NCBI GenBank assembly: GCA_964609215.1
Contig: CAZSQZ010000026.1
Location: forward strand, 1-19,959
Direction of reading: 5' to 3'
Length of the DNA stretch: 19,959 bases
From: JABDKJ01 sp964609215
Lineage (GTDB): Bacteria; Bacteroidota; Bacteroidia; Flavobacteriales_D; JABDKJ01
Shown: in pieces, positions 8,717 through 16,517 of the stretch
Position numbering within the stretch: the stretch's first letter is position 1
Layout: each line of letters begins with the position of its first letter
Notes under the pieces: model-generated
Told to the model about the DNA's origin: nothing
What the model saw: the letters and a program-made list of their open reading frames with translations, nothing else
The model's database searches: none
Position numbers and translations under genes: made by a program

Positions 8717-9595
8717 TTGTCTCAAGTACTTTACTATCTCATATTAAAACCCATTTCACTCCTACCCTTTTCCGTTCTATATCTCATCTCGGATTTTCTA
8801 TATTTAGTAGTATACCATTTGATAGGATATCGAAAAAAAATAGTCAGACAAAACATTTCAAATTCATTTCCAAAGTACTCTCTAAAAAGAAAAAAGGAGA
8901 TTGAAAAAAAGTTCTTTAAACACCTTTGTGACATAATAGTAGAAAGCGTTAAAATGTTTTCAATAACGAAAAAACAAATCAGTAAGAGACTCATTTGTAC
9001 CAATCCCGAGCTACCCAATTCATATTTCGAAAAAGGCAAGAATCTAATTATTGTTGGCGGACATTATAGCAATTGGGAAATGTATGCGGTTGGAATTGCC
9101 AGGTATCATAAACATTTGCTAATAGGAATTTATACAGAGTTGGCTAACAAATTTTTTGACAAGAAGGTAAATTCTTCAAGAAGTCAATTTGGTCTTTCAA
9201 TGAGATCAAAAAAGGAATACAAAAACATTTTTGAAACGCAGGAGGAAAAACCACACGCAATTATATTCGCCATTGATCAGGCGCCCAGAGAAGGCACCGG
9301 TGTCTGGACTACATTTCTAAACCAAGAAACCGCAATTCCCTTCGGTGCTGAAAAACTAGCAAGTGAAAAAAATTATCCTGTTCTATTTGGTGCGCTTACC
9401 AGAGTAAAACGAGGACATTTTTCCGTAAGTTATGATTTAATTGAAGAAAATCCCGCAACTTTACAGTACAGCGAATTATCTGTAAAAGCAACACGCATGC
9501 TTGAAAAACAAATAATAGAACAACCCAATTATTGGCTATGGAGTCATAGAAGATGGAAAAGAAAAAGAAGTGAAAACGATGTACTCTATTCCTAA
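8717..9595 (+). CDS. LpxL/HtrB-like lysophospholipid (lipid A) acyltransferase
   Basis: This is a family member of the bacterial lipid A biosynthesis acyltransferases, inner-membrane enzymes that transfer an acyl chain to a lipid A precursor or related lipid. From the chosen TTG start it is 292 residues, a normal length. An N-terminal hydrophobic segment (LYYLILKPISLLPFSVLYL) is followed by GYRKKIVRQN. The catalytic HX4E motif lies in GGHYSNWEM (His116, Glu121). The DQAPREG region and the C-terminal PNYWLWSHRRWKRKR are also typical. The first ATG is about 95 codons into the longest open frame, past the conserved start, so it cannot be the start. A GTG at 8666 is also in frame, but it lies inside the terminator hairpin. 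TTG at 8717 gives MSQVLYYLILKPISLLPF, which fits the family. The 3' end overlaps rarA by 17 nt, so the two are probably co-transcribed. The exact lipid substrate is not known. Confidence 0.88.
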   Translation: MSQVLYYLILKPISLLPFSVLYLISDFLYLVVYHLIGYRKKIVRQNISNSFPKYSLKRKKEIEKKFFKHLCDIIVESVKMFSITKKQISKRLICTNPELPNSYFEKGKNLIIVGGHYSNWEMYAVGIARYHKHLLIGIYTELANKFFDKKVNSSRSQFGLSMRSKKEYKNIFETQEEKPHAIIFAIDQAPREGTGVWTTFLNQETAIPFGAEKLASEKNYPVLFGALTRVKRGHFSVSYDLIEENPATLQYSELSVKATRMLEKQIIEQPNYWLWSHRRWKRKRSENDVLYS

Positions 9596-10859
9596 CATTC
9601 CATTAGCAGAACGCCTTCGTCCAAATACATTGGATGAGTATGTAGGGCAAGAACAAGTCATTGGTAAAGACTCCAATCTCAGAAAATCAATTACCTCTGG
9701 ATTTATTCCATCATTAATTTTATGGGGGCCTCCTGGAGTTGGCAAGACCACACTAGCTAGAATTTTTTCTGAAATGTTGGATAGACCATTTTATAAGCTT
9801 AGTGCAATAAATTCTGGAGTAAAGGACATACGTGAAATAATCCAAAAAGTAAAGAAACAAGGGCTTTTTGGAAACAACAATGCAATTCTATTTATAGATG
9901 AAATACATCGCTTCTCAAAATCTCAGCAAGATTCACTTTTGGGAGCTGTAGAAAGTGGAACAATAACCTTAATTGGTGCAACTACCGAAAACCCATCATT
10001 TGAAGTAAATGCTGCTCTATTATCCAGATGTCAGGTCTACGTTTTAGAATCTCTATCTGAGAAAAATTTAGATGAAATAGTGAGCAGAGCGTTGAGCGAA
10101 GATGAATTTTTAAAAAACAGAGATATTCAAATTACTGAGAAGGATGAGCTTTACAGAATTTCTGGAGGAGATGGCAGAAAGCTTTTAAACGCTCTGGAAA
10201 TATTAAGTACCGAAAAAGAGCCGATAAAAATCACCAATGAATTTACTTCCAAGATAATTGGAAAAAACTTAGCCAGATACGATAAAAACGGTGATCAACA
10301 TTACGATATCATATCCGCGTTTATAAAAAGTATTAGAGGCAGTGACCCAAATGCAGCAGTGTACTATTTAGCAAGAATGATAGAGGGAGGAGAAGATCCT
10401 AAATTCATTGCACGTAGGTTGGTTATTTTGGCCAGTGAAGATATAGGAAACGCAAACCCTTCAGCCCTTGCAATTGCCACCAGCACTTTTCAGGCAGTTA
10501 ACCTTATTGGCTGGCCAGAATCCCGTATTATTCTATCGCAATGTGCCATATATATGGCTTGTTCAGAAAAGAGCAATAGTGCTTATGAAGCTATTAACAT
10601 TGCTCAGCAAATTGTACAAGAAACTGGAGATCTTTCGATTCCATTACACCTGCGAAATGCGCCTACAAAACTCATGAAAGAAATAGGCTATGGTGAAAAT
10701 TACAAGTACGCACATTCCTACGATAATCATTTTATCCTTGAAAATTATCTTCCCGAAGAATTAAAGTCCAAAATAATATATAGCCCCGGAAAGAATAAAA
10801 AAGAAAATATCTGGATGGAAAGACTGAGAAATTTATGGAAGGACTTCTACCCTTACTAA
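9579..10859 (+). CDS. rarA: Replication-associated recombination protein RarA (MgsA), AAA+ ATPase
   Basis: RarA belongs to the clamp-loader-like AAA+ family (MgsA/WRNIP1/Mgs1) and acts at stalled replication forks. From the ATG at 9579 the protein is 426 residues. Visible features are the N-terminal PLAERLRPNTLDEYVGQ, Walker A GPPGVGKT (50-57), Walker B ILFIDE (Asp107, Glu108), sensor 1 GATTEN (133-138) and the arginine-finger region LLSRC (Arg150). The typical C-terminal tetramerisation part contains GSDPNAAVYYLARMIEGGED and RRLVILASEDIGNANP. An in-frame GTG at 9570 could add three residues, but the ATG fits the family better. The gene overlaps the acyltransferase end (translational coupling likely) and converges with the membrane protein gene, overlapping its stop by 4 nt. 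Confidence 0.96.
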   Translation: MYSIPNIPLAERLRPNTLDEYVGQEQVIGKDSNLRKSITSGFIPSLILWGPPGVGKTTLARIFSEMLDRPFYKLSAINSGVKDIREIIQKVKKQGLFGNNNAILFIDEIHRFSKSQQDSLLGAVESGTITLIGATTENPSFEVNAALLSRCQVYVLESLSEKNLDEIVSRALSEDEFLKNRDIQITEKDELYRISGGDGRKLLNALEILSTEKEPIKITNEFTSKIIGKNLARYDKNGDQHYDIISAFIKSIRGSDPNAAVYYLARMIEGGEDPKFIARRLVILASEDIGNANPSALAIATSTFQAVNLIGWPESRIILSQCAIYMACSEKSNSAYEAINIAQQIVQETGDLSIPLHLRNAPTKLMKEIGYGENYKYAHSYDNHFILENYLPEELKSKIIYSPGKNKKENIWMERLRNLWKDFYPY

Positions 10860-11278
10860 AAAGATTTTTTCCAGGCACCAAAAAACAAAATACTTCGTGC
10901 CGCTATTAATCCGCCAAAACCTTGTTCAACAATTTGCCAACCATAGTCTAGAAAAATGTGCTTTTTTTGAAAACTATGGAAAATAAAGTTTTTTGTATAG
11001 CTATCTGAATAGAGCAAGATTATTGAATAAAAAGCTACTCCAAACAGAATACCAATCAGAATACCATAAAATTTTGTTCCAATTCTCTTTTTTGAATTTT
11101 TTAAAATTGCCACCATAAGTAATCCTATTAGCATATAAACAGATGCTAGTATTAAGAGGTGCTTAGTAAGAGGAATAGATAGCTTTTCAAAATCAGGTAG
11201 AATTAAATCATGCCATAAATATGATAGAATAAACATTATAAGCGCACTGGCAAAAGTAGAAAAGACCCATACTCTCAT
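10856..11278 (-). CDS. Small integral membrane protein of unknown function
   Basis: I do not recognise a named family. From the ATG at 11278 the protein is 140 residues. It has hydrophobic segments at about 3-22 (VWVFSTFASALIMFILSYLW), 40-60 (LLILASVYMLIGLLMVAIL) and 69-90 (GILIGILFGVAFYSIILLYS). A fourth weaker segment lies near the end (GWQIVEQGFGGLIAA). Three or four membrane helices are therefore expected. A basic loop KNSKKRIG sits between helices two and three. An in-frame GTG at 11332 would add 18 mostly hydrophobic residues; I prefer the ATG because it gives a compact N-terminus with one Arg before the first helix. The gene is divergent from the lipoprotein operon and tail-to-tail with rarA. 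Confidence 0.72.
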   Translation of the reverse strand: MRVWVFSTFASALIMFILSYLWHDLILPDFEKLSIPLTKHLLILASVYMLIGLLMVAILKNSKKRIGTKFYGILIGILFGVAFYSIILLYSDSYTKNFIFHSFQKKHIFLDYGWQIVEQGFGGLIAARSILFFGAWKKSF

Positions 11279-11363
11279 GAAATCCGTATTGAACTGTAAA
11301 GCTATTAAAAATAGGTTTATTATAAACTGCACTAAAATAAACCCATTTCATATTGCAAATAAG

Positions 11364-11371
11364 TACTTTTG
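11364..11371 (+). promoter_or_regulatory. Bacteroidota -7 promoter box (TAnnTTTG)
   Basis: TACTTTTG matches the Bacteroidota -7 consensus TAnnTTTG at all fixed positions. It lies in the only intergenic space ahead of the lipoprotein operon, in the divergent region 11279-11377. No clear -33 TTG box is seen about 19-21 bases upstream. Transcription would begin close to the ATG at 11378, so the mRNA could be leaderless or nearly so. Confidence 0.42.
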
Positions 11372-11377
11372 ACCTAA

Positions 11378-12943
11378 ATGAATAAGCTTGTTTTCATTCT
11401 TGGTATTGCTTTAGCAATCTCCTGTAATAAAGCATTAGATTCTAAATGGAACATTGATATAGTTATCCCTTTGGTGCATGGAGAACTGAACTTTTCAGAT
11501 CTTGTTCCTGATTCAATCACTCAGATCAATAGCGACCAATCTGTTTCATTGCATTTGGAATCCAATGCCCTAAAGTTTGAATTAGATACGCTTGGCAGTA
11601 TCCAAGAACTATCCACTATTGAAAAATTTCAAGCTCCCTTTGTAAGTTTTGATTTTGATCCTGGGGCAACCTTTCCTACACCAATTGACGAGACTTCATT
11701 GGATTTTGGTGATGCAAGCCTCAAAGAATTGCGTATAAAATCTGGTAAACTTGGATTATCAGTAAAAAGCTATATTGAAGAAAAACTGGTGGCCAATTTC
11801 ACCATTCTTTCAGCTGAACAAAATGGAATTTCATTTCAAACGGAAGAAATTATTCCAGAAGGGGCAGGAGATTCACCAGGGGAATTTTATGAAGAATATG
11901 ACATCTCGGGTTATGAACTAGACTTAACTGGTGAGAATGGAAGCCTTTTCAATACCATTCTATCTTCCTTGAATGTTATCATTGATCCAAACGGGAGTAC
12001 CGTTACAGTGCTCAATAGCGATACTCTAATTATTGAGGTATTTTATATTGACATAAATACCCAATATGCCAGAGGTTTTTTTGGCTCAAGGGAAATAAGT
12101 CAAGTTGAGGAAACAATCGACTTTTCTCTTTTGGAAAATATTGCACCAAATAGCATAGATTTCAATCAAACAGAACTTAAGCTTGATCTAATCAACGGAG
12201 TTGGTGCTGATTTTAGATTTAGGTTGGATGAACTGGCTTCACTCAATTCCAATCATAATTCGGAAGTTTTATTAGATCACGAATTAATTGGTAAAACAAT
12301 AAATGTTAATCGAGCTGAAGATAATCAGGGCTTAGTTCCTTATGAGTCTGGATATATTCTCAACAACGCCAACTCCAATATAGATGAATGGATTGAAAAC
12401 TTTCCGAATAACATAGAATACTCCATTTTTGCGGAGCTAAATCCTTTGGGAAATGTTTCTGGAGGTAATGATTTTATCTATTGCGAAAGTGAATTAGGTT
12501 TTAATATTTCCGTTGATATACCCCTTTGTTTTTCTGTTTCCGATTTAGTTTTAAGTGACACTCTTGCACTTGACCTTAATGAAGATGAAAATATAGATAA
12601 TATTAGAAGTGGCAACATTGAGTTACAAGTGTCCAATTCATTTCCTCTTGAAGGTGAAATACAATTGTACCTATTAGAGAATAATTTGATAACGGATTCT
12701 CTAATTAGCTCAAATAATCTAGCAGGTTCGGTACTTGGAAGTTTCAACCCTAATATCAGTGCAAGCTCCGTTTTAACCGTTCCTATTGATGATGTAAAAT
12801 TTGAAAAATTAAAAAATGCCGATCAACTCATTTTGAATGCCACTTTAAGCAGTCCAGATGCCCAAGAGGTTAAAATTTTAGCTGAACAGAGAATTGATGT
12901 TACTGCAGTATTAAAAGCTAATTATTTGGTGGATACAGAATGA
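11378..12943 (+). CDS. Predicted outer membrane lipoprotein, unknown function
   Basis: The protein is 521 residues and starts with a lipoprotein signal MNKLVFILGIALAISC, with the modified Cys at 16. Mature text begins NKALDSKWNIDIVIPLVHG. This recalls Bacteroidota lipoproteins whose mature N-terminus reads like W.vD...PL and which are encoded beside an outer membrane barrel gene. The rest is beta-rich, with many Asp/Asn/Ser turns and hydrophobic alternation (ADFRFRLDELASLN, VSNSFPLEGEIQLYLLENN, VLTVPIDDVKFEKLKNADQL), without recognisable catalytic motifs. It is the first gene of the + strand operon. Its stop overlaps the next start as ATGA (12940-12943), implying translational coupling and probably a partner role with that protein. 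I infer a periplasm- or surface-facing structural or binding role; no function is assigned. Confidence 0.82.
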   Translation: MNKLVFILGIALAISCNKALDSKWNIDIVIPLVHGELNFSDLVPDSITQINSDQSVSLHLESNALKFELDTLGSIQELSTIEKFQAPFVSFDFDPGATFPTPIDETSLDFGDASLKELRIKSGKLGLSVKSYIEEKLVANFTILSAEQNGISFQTEEIIPEGAGDSPGEFYEEYDISGYELDLTGENGSLFNTILSSLNVIIDPNGSTVTVLNSDTLIIEVFYIDINTQYARGFFGSREISQVEETIDFSLLENIAPNSIDFNQTELKLDLINGVGADFRFRLDELASLNSNHNSEVLLDHELIGKTINVNRAEDNQGLVPYESGYILNNANSNIDEWIENFPNNIEYSIFAELNPLGNVSGGNDFIYCESELGFNISVDIPLCFSVSDLVLSDTLALDLNEDENIDNIRSGNIELQVSNSFPLEGEIQLYLLENNLITDSLISSNNLAGSVLGSFNPNISASSVLTVPIDDVKFEKLKNADQLILNATLSSPDAQEVKILAEQRIDVTAVLKANYLVDTE

Positions 12944-14169
12944 AAAGCTATTTAACTTTCCTATTTGTATTAGTAGTTAATTGCGTGCTGTCGCAAATCT
13001 ATACTCCGGATACCAATTCATATAAATCCTTTATAAAAGTTGAATTTGATGTTGAATATGAAAACGGAGCATTTAACAATGAATTTATCGATGCAATATT
13101 TAGCAACGAGTTTATTCCAAGAGAACTAAGGGTTCAAAACATCAATAACCAAAGCATTCAAAATCAGTTCGGGCTTAATTTTATACAAAGTAATGAGGCC
13201 TACTTGGGAATGATTAATCCCATCAAAAAAAGAAAAAGATACGGTTTGAAATTAGGTTTTGATTGGCGTTATAGTTTGTATGGTGACTATAACCAAGATT
13301 TGATGGAATTGATTTTTCTAGGTAATTCAGACTTTGCAGATGAACCGATAAATATTGCTAGAACTGAAATAACTCAATTTAATCACCAAAGATTTCTTTT
13401 TGGAATCTATGATCAGTTCAATAACTCTTACTTTAATCTGGCAATTGGAAAGGGGACGCGTTTTACTAAGGCTCAATTTGATTCCGCTTCTTTATTTACC
13501 GAAGAAAATGGAGCTTATCTAGATTTTAATTGGCAAGGAAGTTATTTTGATACCCCAAGTTCTAAATGGACCGATTTCAATGGAGTTAGCATAACCACAG
13601 ATTTTAAGTATTACCTTTTAAACCGGCCTACGGAAAAAAGAAAATTCATGAACATTTTATCCTTTGAAGTTAAGCATTTAGGTGTAATGAATTGGTCCAA
13701 AATTAACGAGACACAAATAGACACAACCTTCAGATTTAGAGGTTTAGAGTTGGGAAATTTTTTGGATGATTCTTTTACTTTCCCCAATCAGAGTGCTTTG
13801 GAGGATTCCATTATTCCTTCTTCGCGTCCAGGTTCTTATACCCAATTTTTGCCTTTCAATATTATTTTTTCAACTTCTTCTCTGCGTGAAAGTGGTATCT
13901 CTTATGGTTTTGAGTTTGAGCAATGGGTGAACATGCATGCCAGACCGAACTTACGTTTTCAATTGGGCTACTTAGCTCGAAGAAATTTTAAATTAAATGC
14001 GGAATATTCAGTTGGAGGCTACCAACAATCCAAAATTGGTTTCTCTTTTGAATGGGAAATAAATTATAGTTGGTATTGGAAAATTGGGACGCATCACTTC
14101 ATTGACAATTTTGATAATAATGGTTTGGGAAGAAGTGTATTCGTAATACTTAAAAGAGATATTCGATGA
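12940..14169 (+). CDS. Predicted outer membrane beta-barrel protein (DUF5723-like)
   Basis: The protein is 409 residues. It has a Sec signal peptide MKSYLTFLFVLVVNCVLSQ with cleavage near residue 19. The body has alternating aromatic and polar strands, for example YGLKLGFDWRYSLYGDY, NSYFNLAIGKGTRF, SYGFEFEQWVNMHARPNL and KIGFSFEWEINYSWYWKIG, and ends in a strand plus basic tail (GRSVFVILKRDIR). This is the pattern of an outer membrane barrel. The size, the mid-region DSIIPSSRPGSYTQFLPFN and the pairing with a lipoprotein recall DUF5723 family proteins of Bacteroidota, but I can only suggest that family. It overlaps both neighbours by ATGA (12940-12943 and 14166-14169), so it is translated as part of the operon. 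Confidence 0.78.
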   Translation: MKSYLTFLFVLVVNCVLSQIYTPDTNSYKSFIKVEFDVEYENGAFNNEFIDAIFSNEFIPRELRVQNINNQSIQNQFGLNFIQSNEAYLGMINPIKKRKRYGLKLGFDWRYSLYGDYNQDLMELIFLGNSDFADEPINIARTEITQFNHQRFLFGIYDQFNNSYFNLAIGKGTRFTKAQFDSASLFTEENGAYLDFNWQGSYFDTPSSKWTDFNGVSITTDFKYYLLNRPTEKRKFMNILSFEVKHLGVMNWSKINETQIDTTFRFRGLELGNFLDDSFTFPNQSALEDSIIPSSRPGSYTQFLPFNIIFSTSSLRESGISYGFEFEQWVNMHARPNLRFQLGYLARRNFKLNAEYSVGGYQQSKIGFSFEWEINYSWYWKIGTHHFIDNFDNNGLGRSVFVILKRDIR

Positions 14170-14972
14170 AGGATTTAGATAAAATATTAAATGGTTCTAG
14201 TAAGAATTTCTTTCTGTTGGCAGGACCCTGTGCTGTAGAGTCTGAAAGGACAACGATGAATACGGCAGTTTCCATTCAAAAGATTTGTAAAGACTTGAAA
14301 ATCCCATTTATTTTTAAGTCTTCTTATAGAAAGGCAAACAGAAGCAGGCTCGATTCCTTTACCGGAATTGGTGATGAAAAAGCATTGAATATTCTTGCCA
14401 AAGTAAGGAAGGAACTAAATGTTCCCATTGTTACAGACATTCATTCTCCCGAGGAAGCGGCTATTGCTGCTGAATTTGTGGATGTGTTACAAATCCCGGC
14501 TTTTTTATGTAGACAAACTTCTCTTCTAGTTGCAGCAGCTAAAACGGGAAAGGTGGTAAATATTAAGAAAGGACAATTTTTATCTCCCGAAGCGATGCAG
14601 TTTGCCGTTAAAAAAGTGAAGGATTCCAGAAACAAAAAAGTGTGGATTACGGAAAGGGGAACCACTTTTGGATACGCTGATTTAGTGGTTGACTTTAGGG
14701 GAATTCCAAGCATGAAAAAAATTGCACCAACCATTTTAGATATTACACATTCGCTCCAACAACCGAATCAATCCTCAGGTGTTACGGGTGGAAGGCCGGA
14801 GTTGATTTCAACTATTGGAAATGCAGGAATAGCTGCCGGTATTGATGGATTATTTATTGAAACACATCCAAACCCTGCTAAGGCTAAGTCCGATGGTGCG
14901 AATATGTTAAAGCTCTCCAAACTGAGGGGAATACTAGAACAATTTGTAAAAATTAGAAAAGCTATCTCATGA
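14166..14972 (+). CDS. kdsA: 3-deoxy-8-phosphooctulonate (Kdo-8-P) synthase, metal-dependent type
   Basis: KdsA condenses phosphoenolpyruvate with D-arabinose 5-phosphate to give Kdo-8-phosphate, an early step of the LPS inner core, in the cytosol. The protein is 268 residues, near the family norm. Visible motifs include LLAGPCAVES, FKSSYRKANRS, TDIHSPEEA, DVLQIPAFLCRQT, VNIKKGQFLSPEAM, TERGTTFGY, TGGRPE and FIETHPNPAKAKSDGANML. Cys22, His195, Glu232 and Asp243 correspond to the four metal ligands of metal-dependent enzymes such as that of Aquifex aeolicus; the E. coli metal-independent enzyme has Asn in place of the Cys. The gene overlaps its upstream and downstream neighbours by ATGA, an unusual close coupling of an LPS enzyme with outer membrane and T9SS cargo genes. 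Confidence 0.97.
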   Translation: MKDLDKILNGSSKNFFLLAGPCAVESERTTMNTAVSIQKICKDLKIPFIFKSSYRKANRSRLDSFTGIGDEKALNILAKVRKELNVPIVTDIHSPEEAAIAAEFVDVLQIPAFLCRQTSLLVAAAKTGKVVNIKKGQFLSPEAMQFAVKKVKDSRNKKVWITERGTTFGYADLVVDFRGIPSMKKIAPTILDITHSLQQPNQSSGVTGGRPELISTIGNAGIAAGIDGLFIETHPNPAKAKSDGANMLKLSKLRGILEQFVKIRKAIS

Positions 14973-16408
14973 GGTTATTTCTACTATTATTTATGCTTCC
15001 TGTTATTTATCAGGCTCAAGGTATTTCTTTCAATAAAGCATACGGAAATAACGATTTTGACTATGGAGAATCTATCGTGCAATTATCGGATTCAAGCTAT
15101 GTAATTGCAGGAGCTACAAGTAGTTTCGGTTCAGGAAATACGGACGCCCTGTTAATGGGAATTGATAAAAACGGCAATTTTTCATGGCAATTTACCTTTG
15201 GCAATGCCCAAATAGAATGGGCACAGGATATTCTTTTGCACACTAATGGGAATTTATATACCGTTGGATACACCAACGAATCTGGAGGTAACGGATATAA
15301 TGTTTTACTGATTAAAACAGATTTGGATGGCACATTAGATTGGCTGAAAAAGTACGGTGGAGACGATTGGGATTTTGGCTATGAGCTTATAGAAAGTGAA
15401 GATGGCAATATTGTAATTTGTGGTGAAACCTATTCCAATACTCTTGGACAAAACGATGCATACGCACTCAAAATCAATAGTGAAAATGGTGATTTAATTT
15501 GGGAAGAAAAGTTTGGGTCTACTGGTTTTGATGGTTTCTTCGACTTGAGTGAAGATGGTGATGGAAACCTTTGGTTTACTGGATATACTCAGCAAAACGA
15601 CTCCAATTTATATGTGGTGAAAACAAATCAAGATGGTGATGAAATACTCAGTATAATTGATGATCGTGCTTTTCATCAAGTGGGAAGAGTTATTGAAACA
15701 GACTCAAATGGAGACTTGCTCATAGCCTTGGAACACTGGAAATCAAATCAAGCAGACTCTATTGAACCTGCCTATTGGAAAATAGACAATCTAGGAACTC
15801 CTATATGGCAAAAAGATATTCCAGAGAACGATAGAATTAGAATTCCAGAATCCATTGCTCCATTTGACAATGGTGACTTCATGTTTACAACTCGATTCAT
15901 TCAGGGATTTTCAACCAGTACTTCCTGGAAGTTCAATACAAACGGTTCATTTATCAGCACGGGAGCATCTACCGATTTTGGATTTTTCTTTGATGATGAT
16001 TTTAAGTATTCTACCATTACGCTGGACAATAGTCCTATTCATATTGGCACCACAGACTCTTGGGGTATTGGAAATTCTAGCATTTGGGTGGTCAAACAAG
16101 GACAGGATTTTGAAGTGGAAGCCATGGCAACATCTGAGCAAATAACTAGCATAGAAGAAAATAGTCTTCAGGAAAGCATTCAGTTTTTCCCCAACCCATG
16201 TGTCGATGAGCTAAAAACCAATTTCTCCTTTCAAGGTATTGCAGAGTATCAAATTTATGATTTGAATGGAAGGCTCATCCAAAAGGGTGAGGTTCAATCT
16301 ATTATATCTGTTTCCAACTTAAGAGATGGGAAATATTCTATGATTATTAGAGATCAAAATCGAATTCTCAGTACATTCGATTTTTTGAAAATCAAAGGTC
16401 ATAGATAA
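14969..16408 (+). CDS. T9SS-exported beta-propeller-like protein
   Basis: The protein is 479 residues. It has a signal peptide MRLFLLLFMLPVIYQAQG. The body shows repeated segments of about 45-50 residues of the type YGNNDFDYGESIVQLSDSSY...GATSSFGSGNTDALLMGID, FGNAQIEWAQDILLHTNGNL...GYTNESGG and YGGDDWDFGYELIESEDGNI...GETYSNTLGQNDAYALKI. This is the pattern of a secreted propeller with G-D-A-L/K-x-D blades. From about residue 404 it carries a T9SS type A sorting domain: FFPNPCVDEL, YQIYDLNGRLIQKG, NLRDGKYSMIIRD, ending in FLKIKGHR. It should therefore be exported to the surface or medium. No catalytic motif is seen. It starts in the ATGA overlap with kdsA, and the methyltransferase frame begins at or before its stop. 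Confidence 0.88.
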   Translation: MRLFLLLFMLPVIYQAQGISFNKAYGNNDFDYGESIVQLSDSSYVIAGATSSFGSGNTDALLMGIDKNGNFSWQFTFGNAQIEWAQDILLHTNGNLYTVGYTNESGGNGYNVLLIKTDLDGTLDWLKKYGGDDWDFGYELIESEDGNIVICGETYSNTLGQNDAYALKINSENGDLIWEEKFGSTGFDGFFDLSEDGDGNLWFTGYTQQNDSNLYVVKTNQDGDEILSIIDDRAFHQVGRVIETDSNGDLLIALEHWKSNQADSIEPAYWKIDNLGTPIWQKDIPENDRIRIPESIAPFDNGDFMFTTRFIQGFSTSTSWKFNTNGSFISTGASTDFGFFFDDDFKYSTITLDNSPIHIGTTDSWGIGNSSIWVVKQGQDFEVEAMATSEQITSIEENSLQESIQFFPNPCVDELKTNFSFQGIAEYQIYDLNGRLIQKGEVQSIISVSNLRDGKYSMIIRDQNRILSTFDFLKIKGHR

Positions 16409-16517
16409 GCTTAAAAAAATATACCGAACGCTTTCTCCTAAGTTCCAAACACTTAATCTGGAATACAAGGTAAATCCACGGCCCCGCTTTGGGCATGGTT
16501 CAAAAGCGCATCCTCTG
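16409..16517 (+). other. Likely N-terminal coding extension of the methyltransferase without a usual start codon
   Basis: The methyltransferase frame is open from 16389 (after TGA at 16386-16388) and contains no ATG, GTG or TTG until TTG at 16518. Yet the text reads like real protein: DKLKKIYRTLSPKF, LNLEYKVNPRPRFGHGSKAH. As I recall, related Bacteroidota methyltransferases have a similar PRPRYGYGKPPH segment before the ESIIKRN-like part. The true start may be a rare codon such as ATA at 16401, which would overlap the upstream stop at 16406-16408. Confidence 0.55.

Noticed and set aside
8734..9039. Antisense frame of 101 codons over the acyltransferase gene
   Set aside because: It lies fully inside a well-supported gene with recognisable motifs, and its own translation shows none.
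14441..14734. Antisense frame of 97 codons inside kdsA
   Set aside because: KdsA is certain from its full motif set; the antisense translation has no supporting features.
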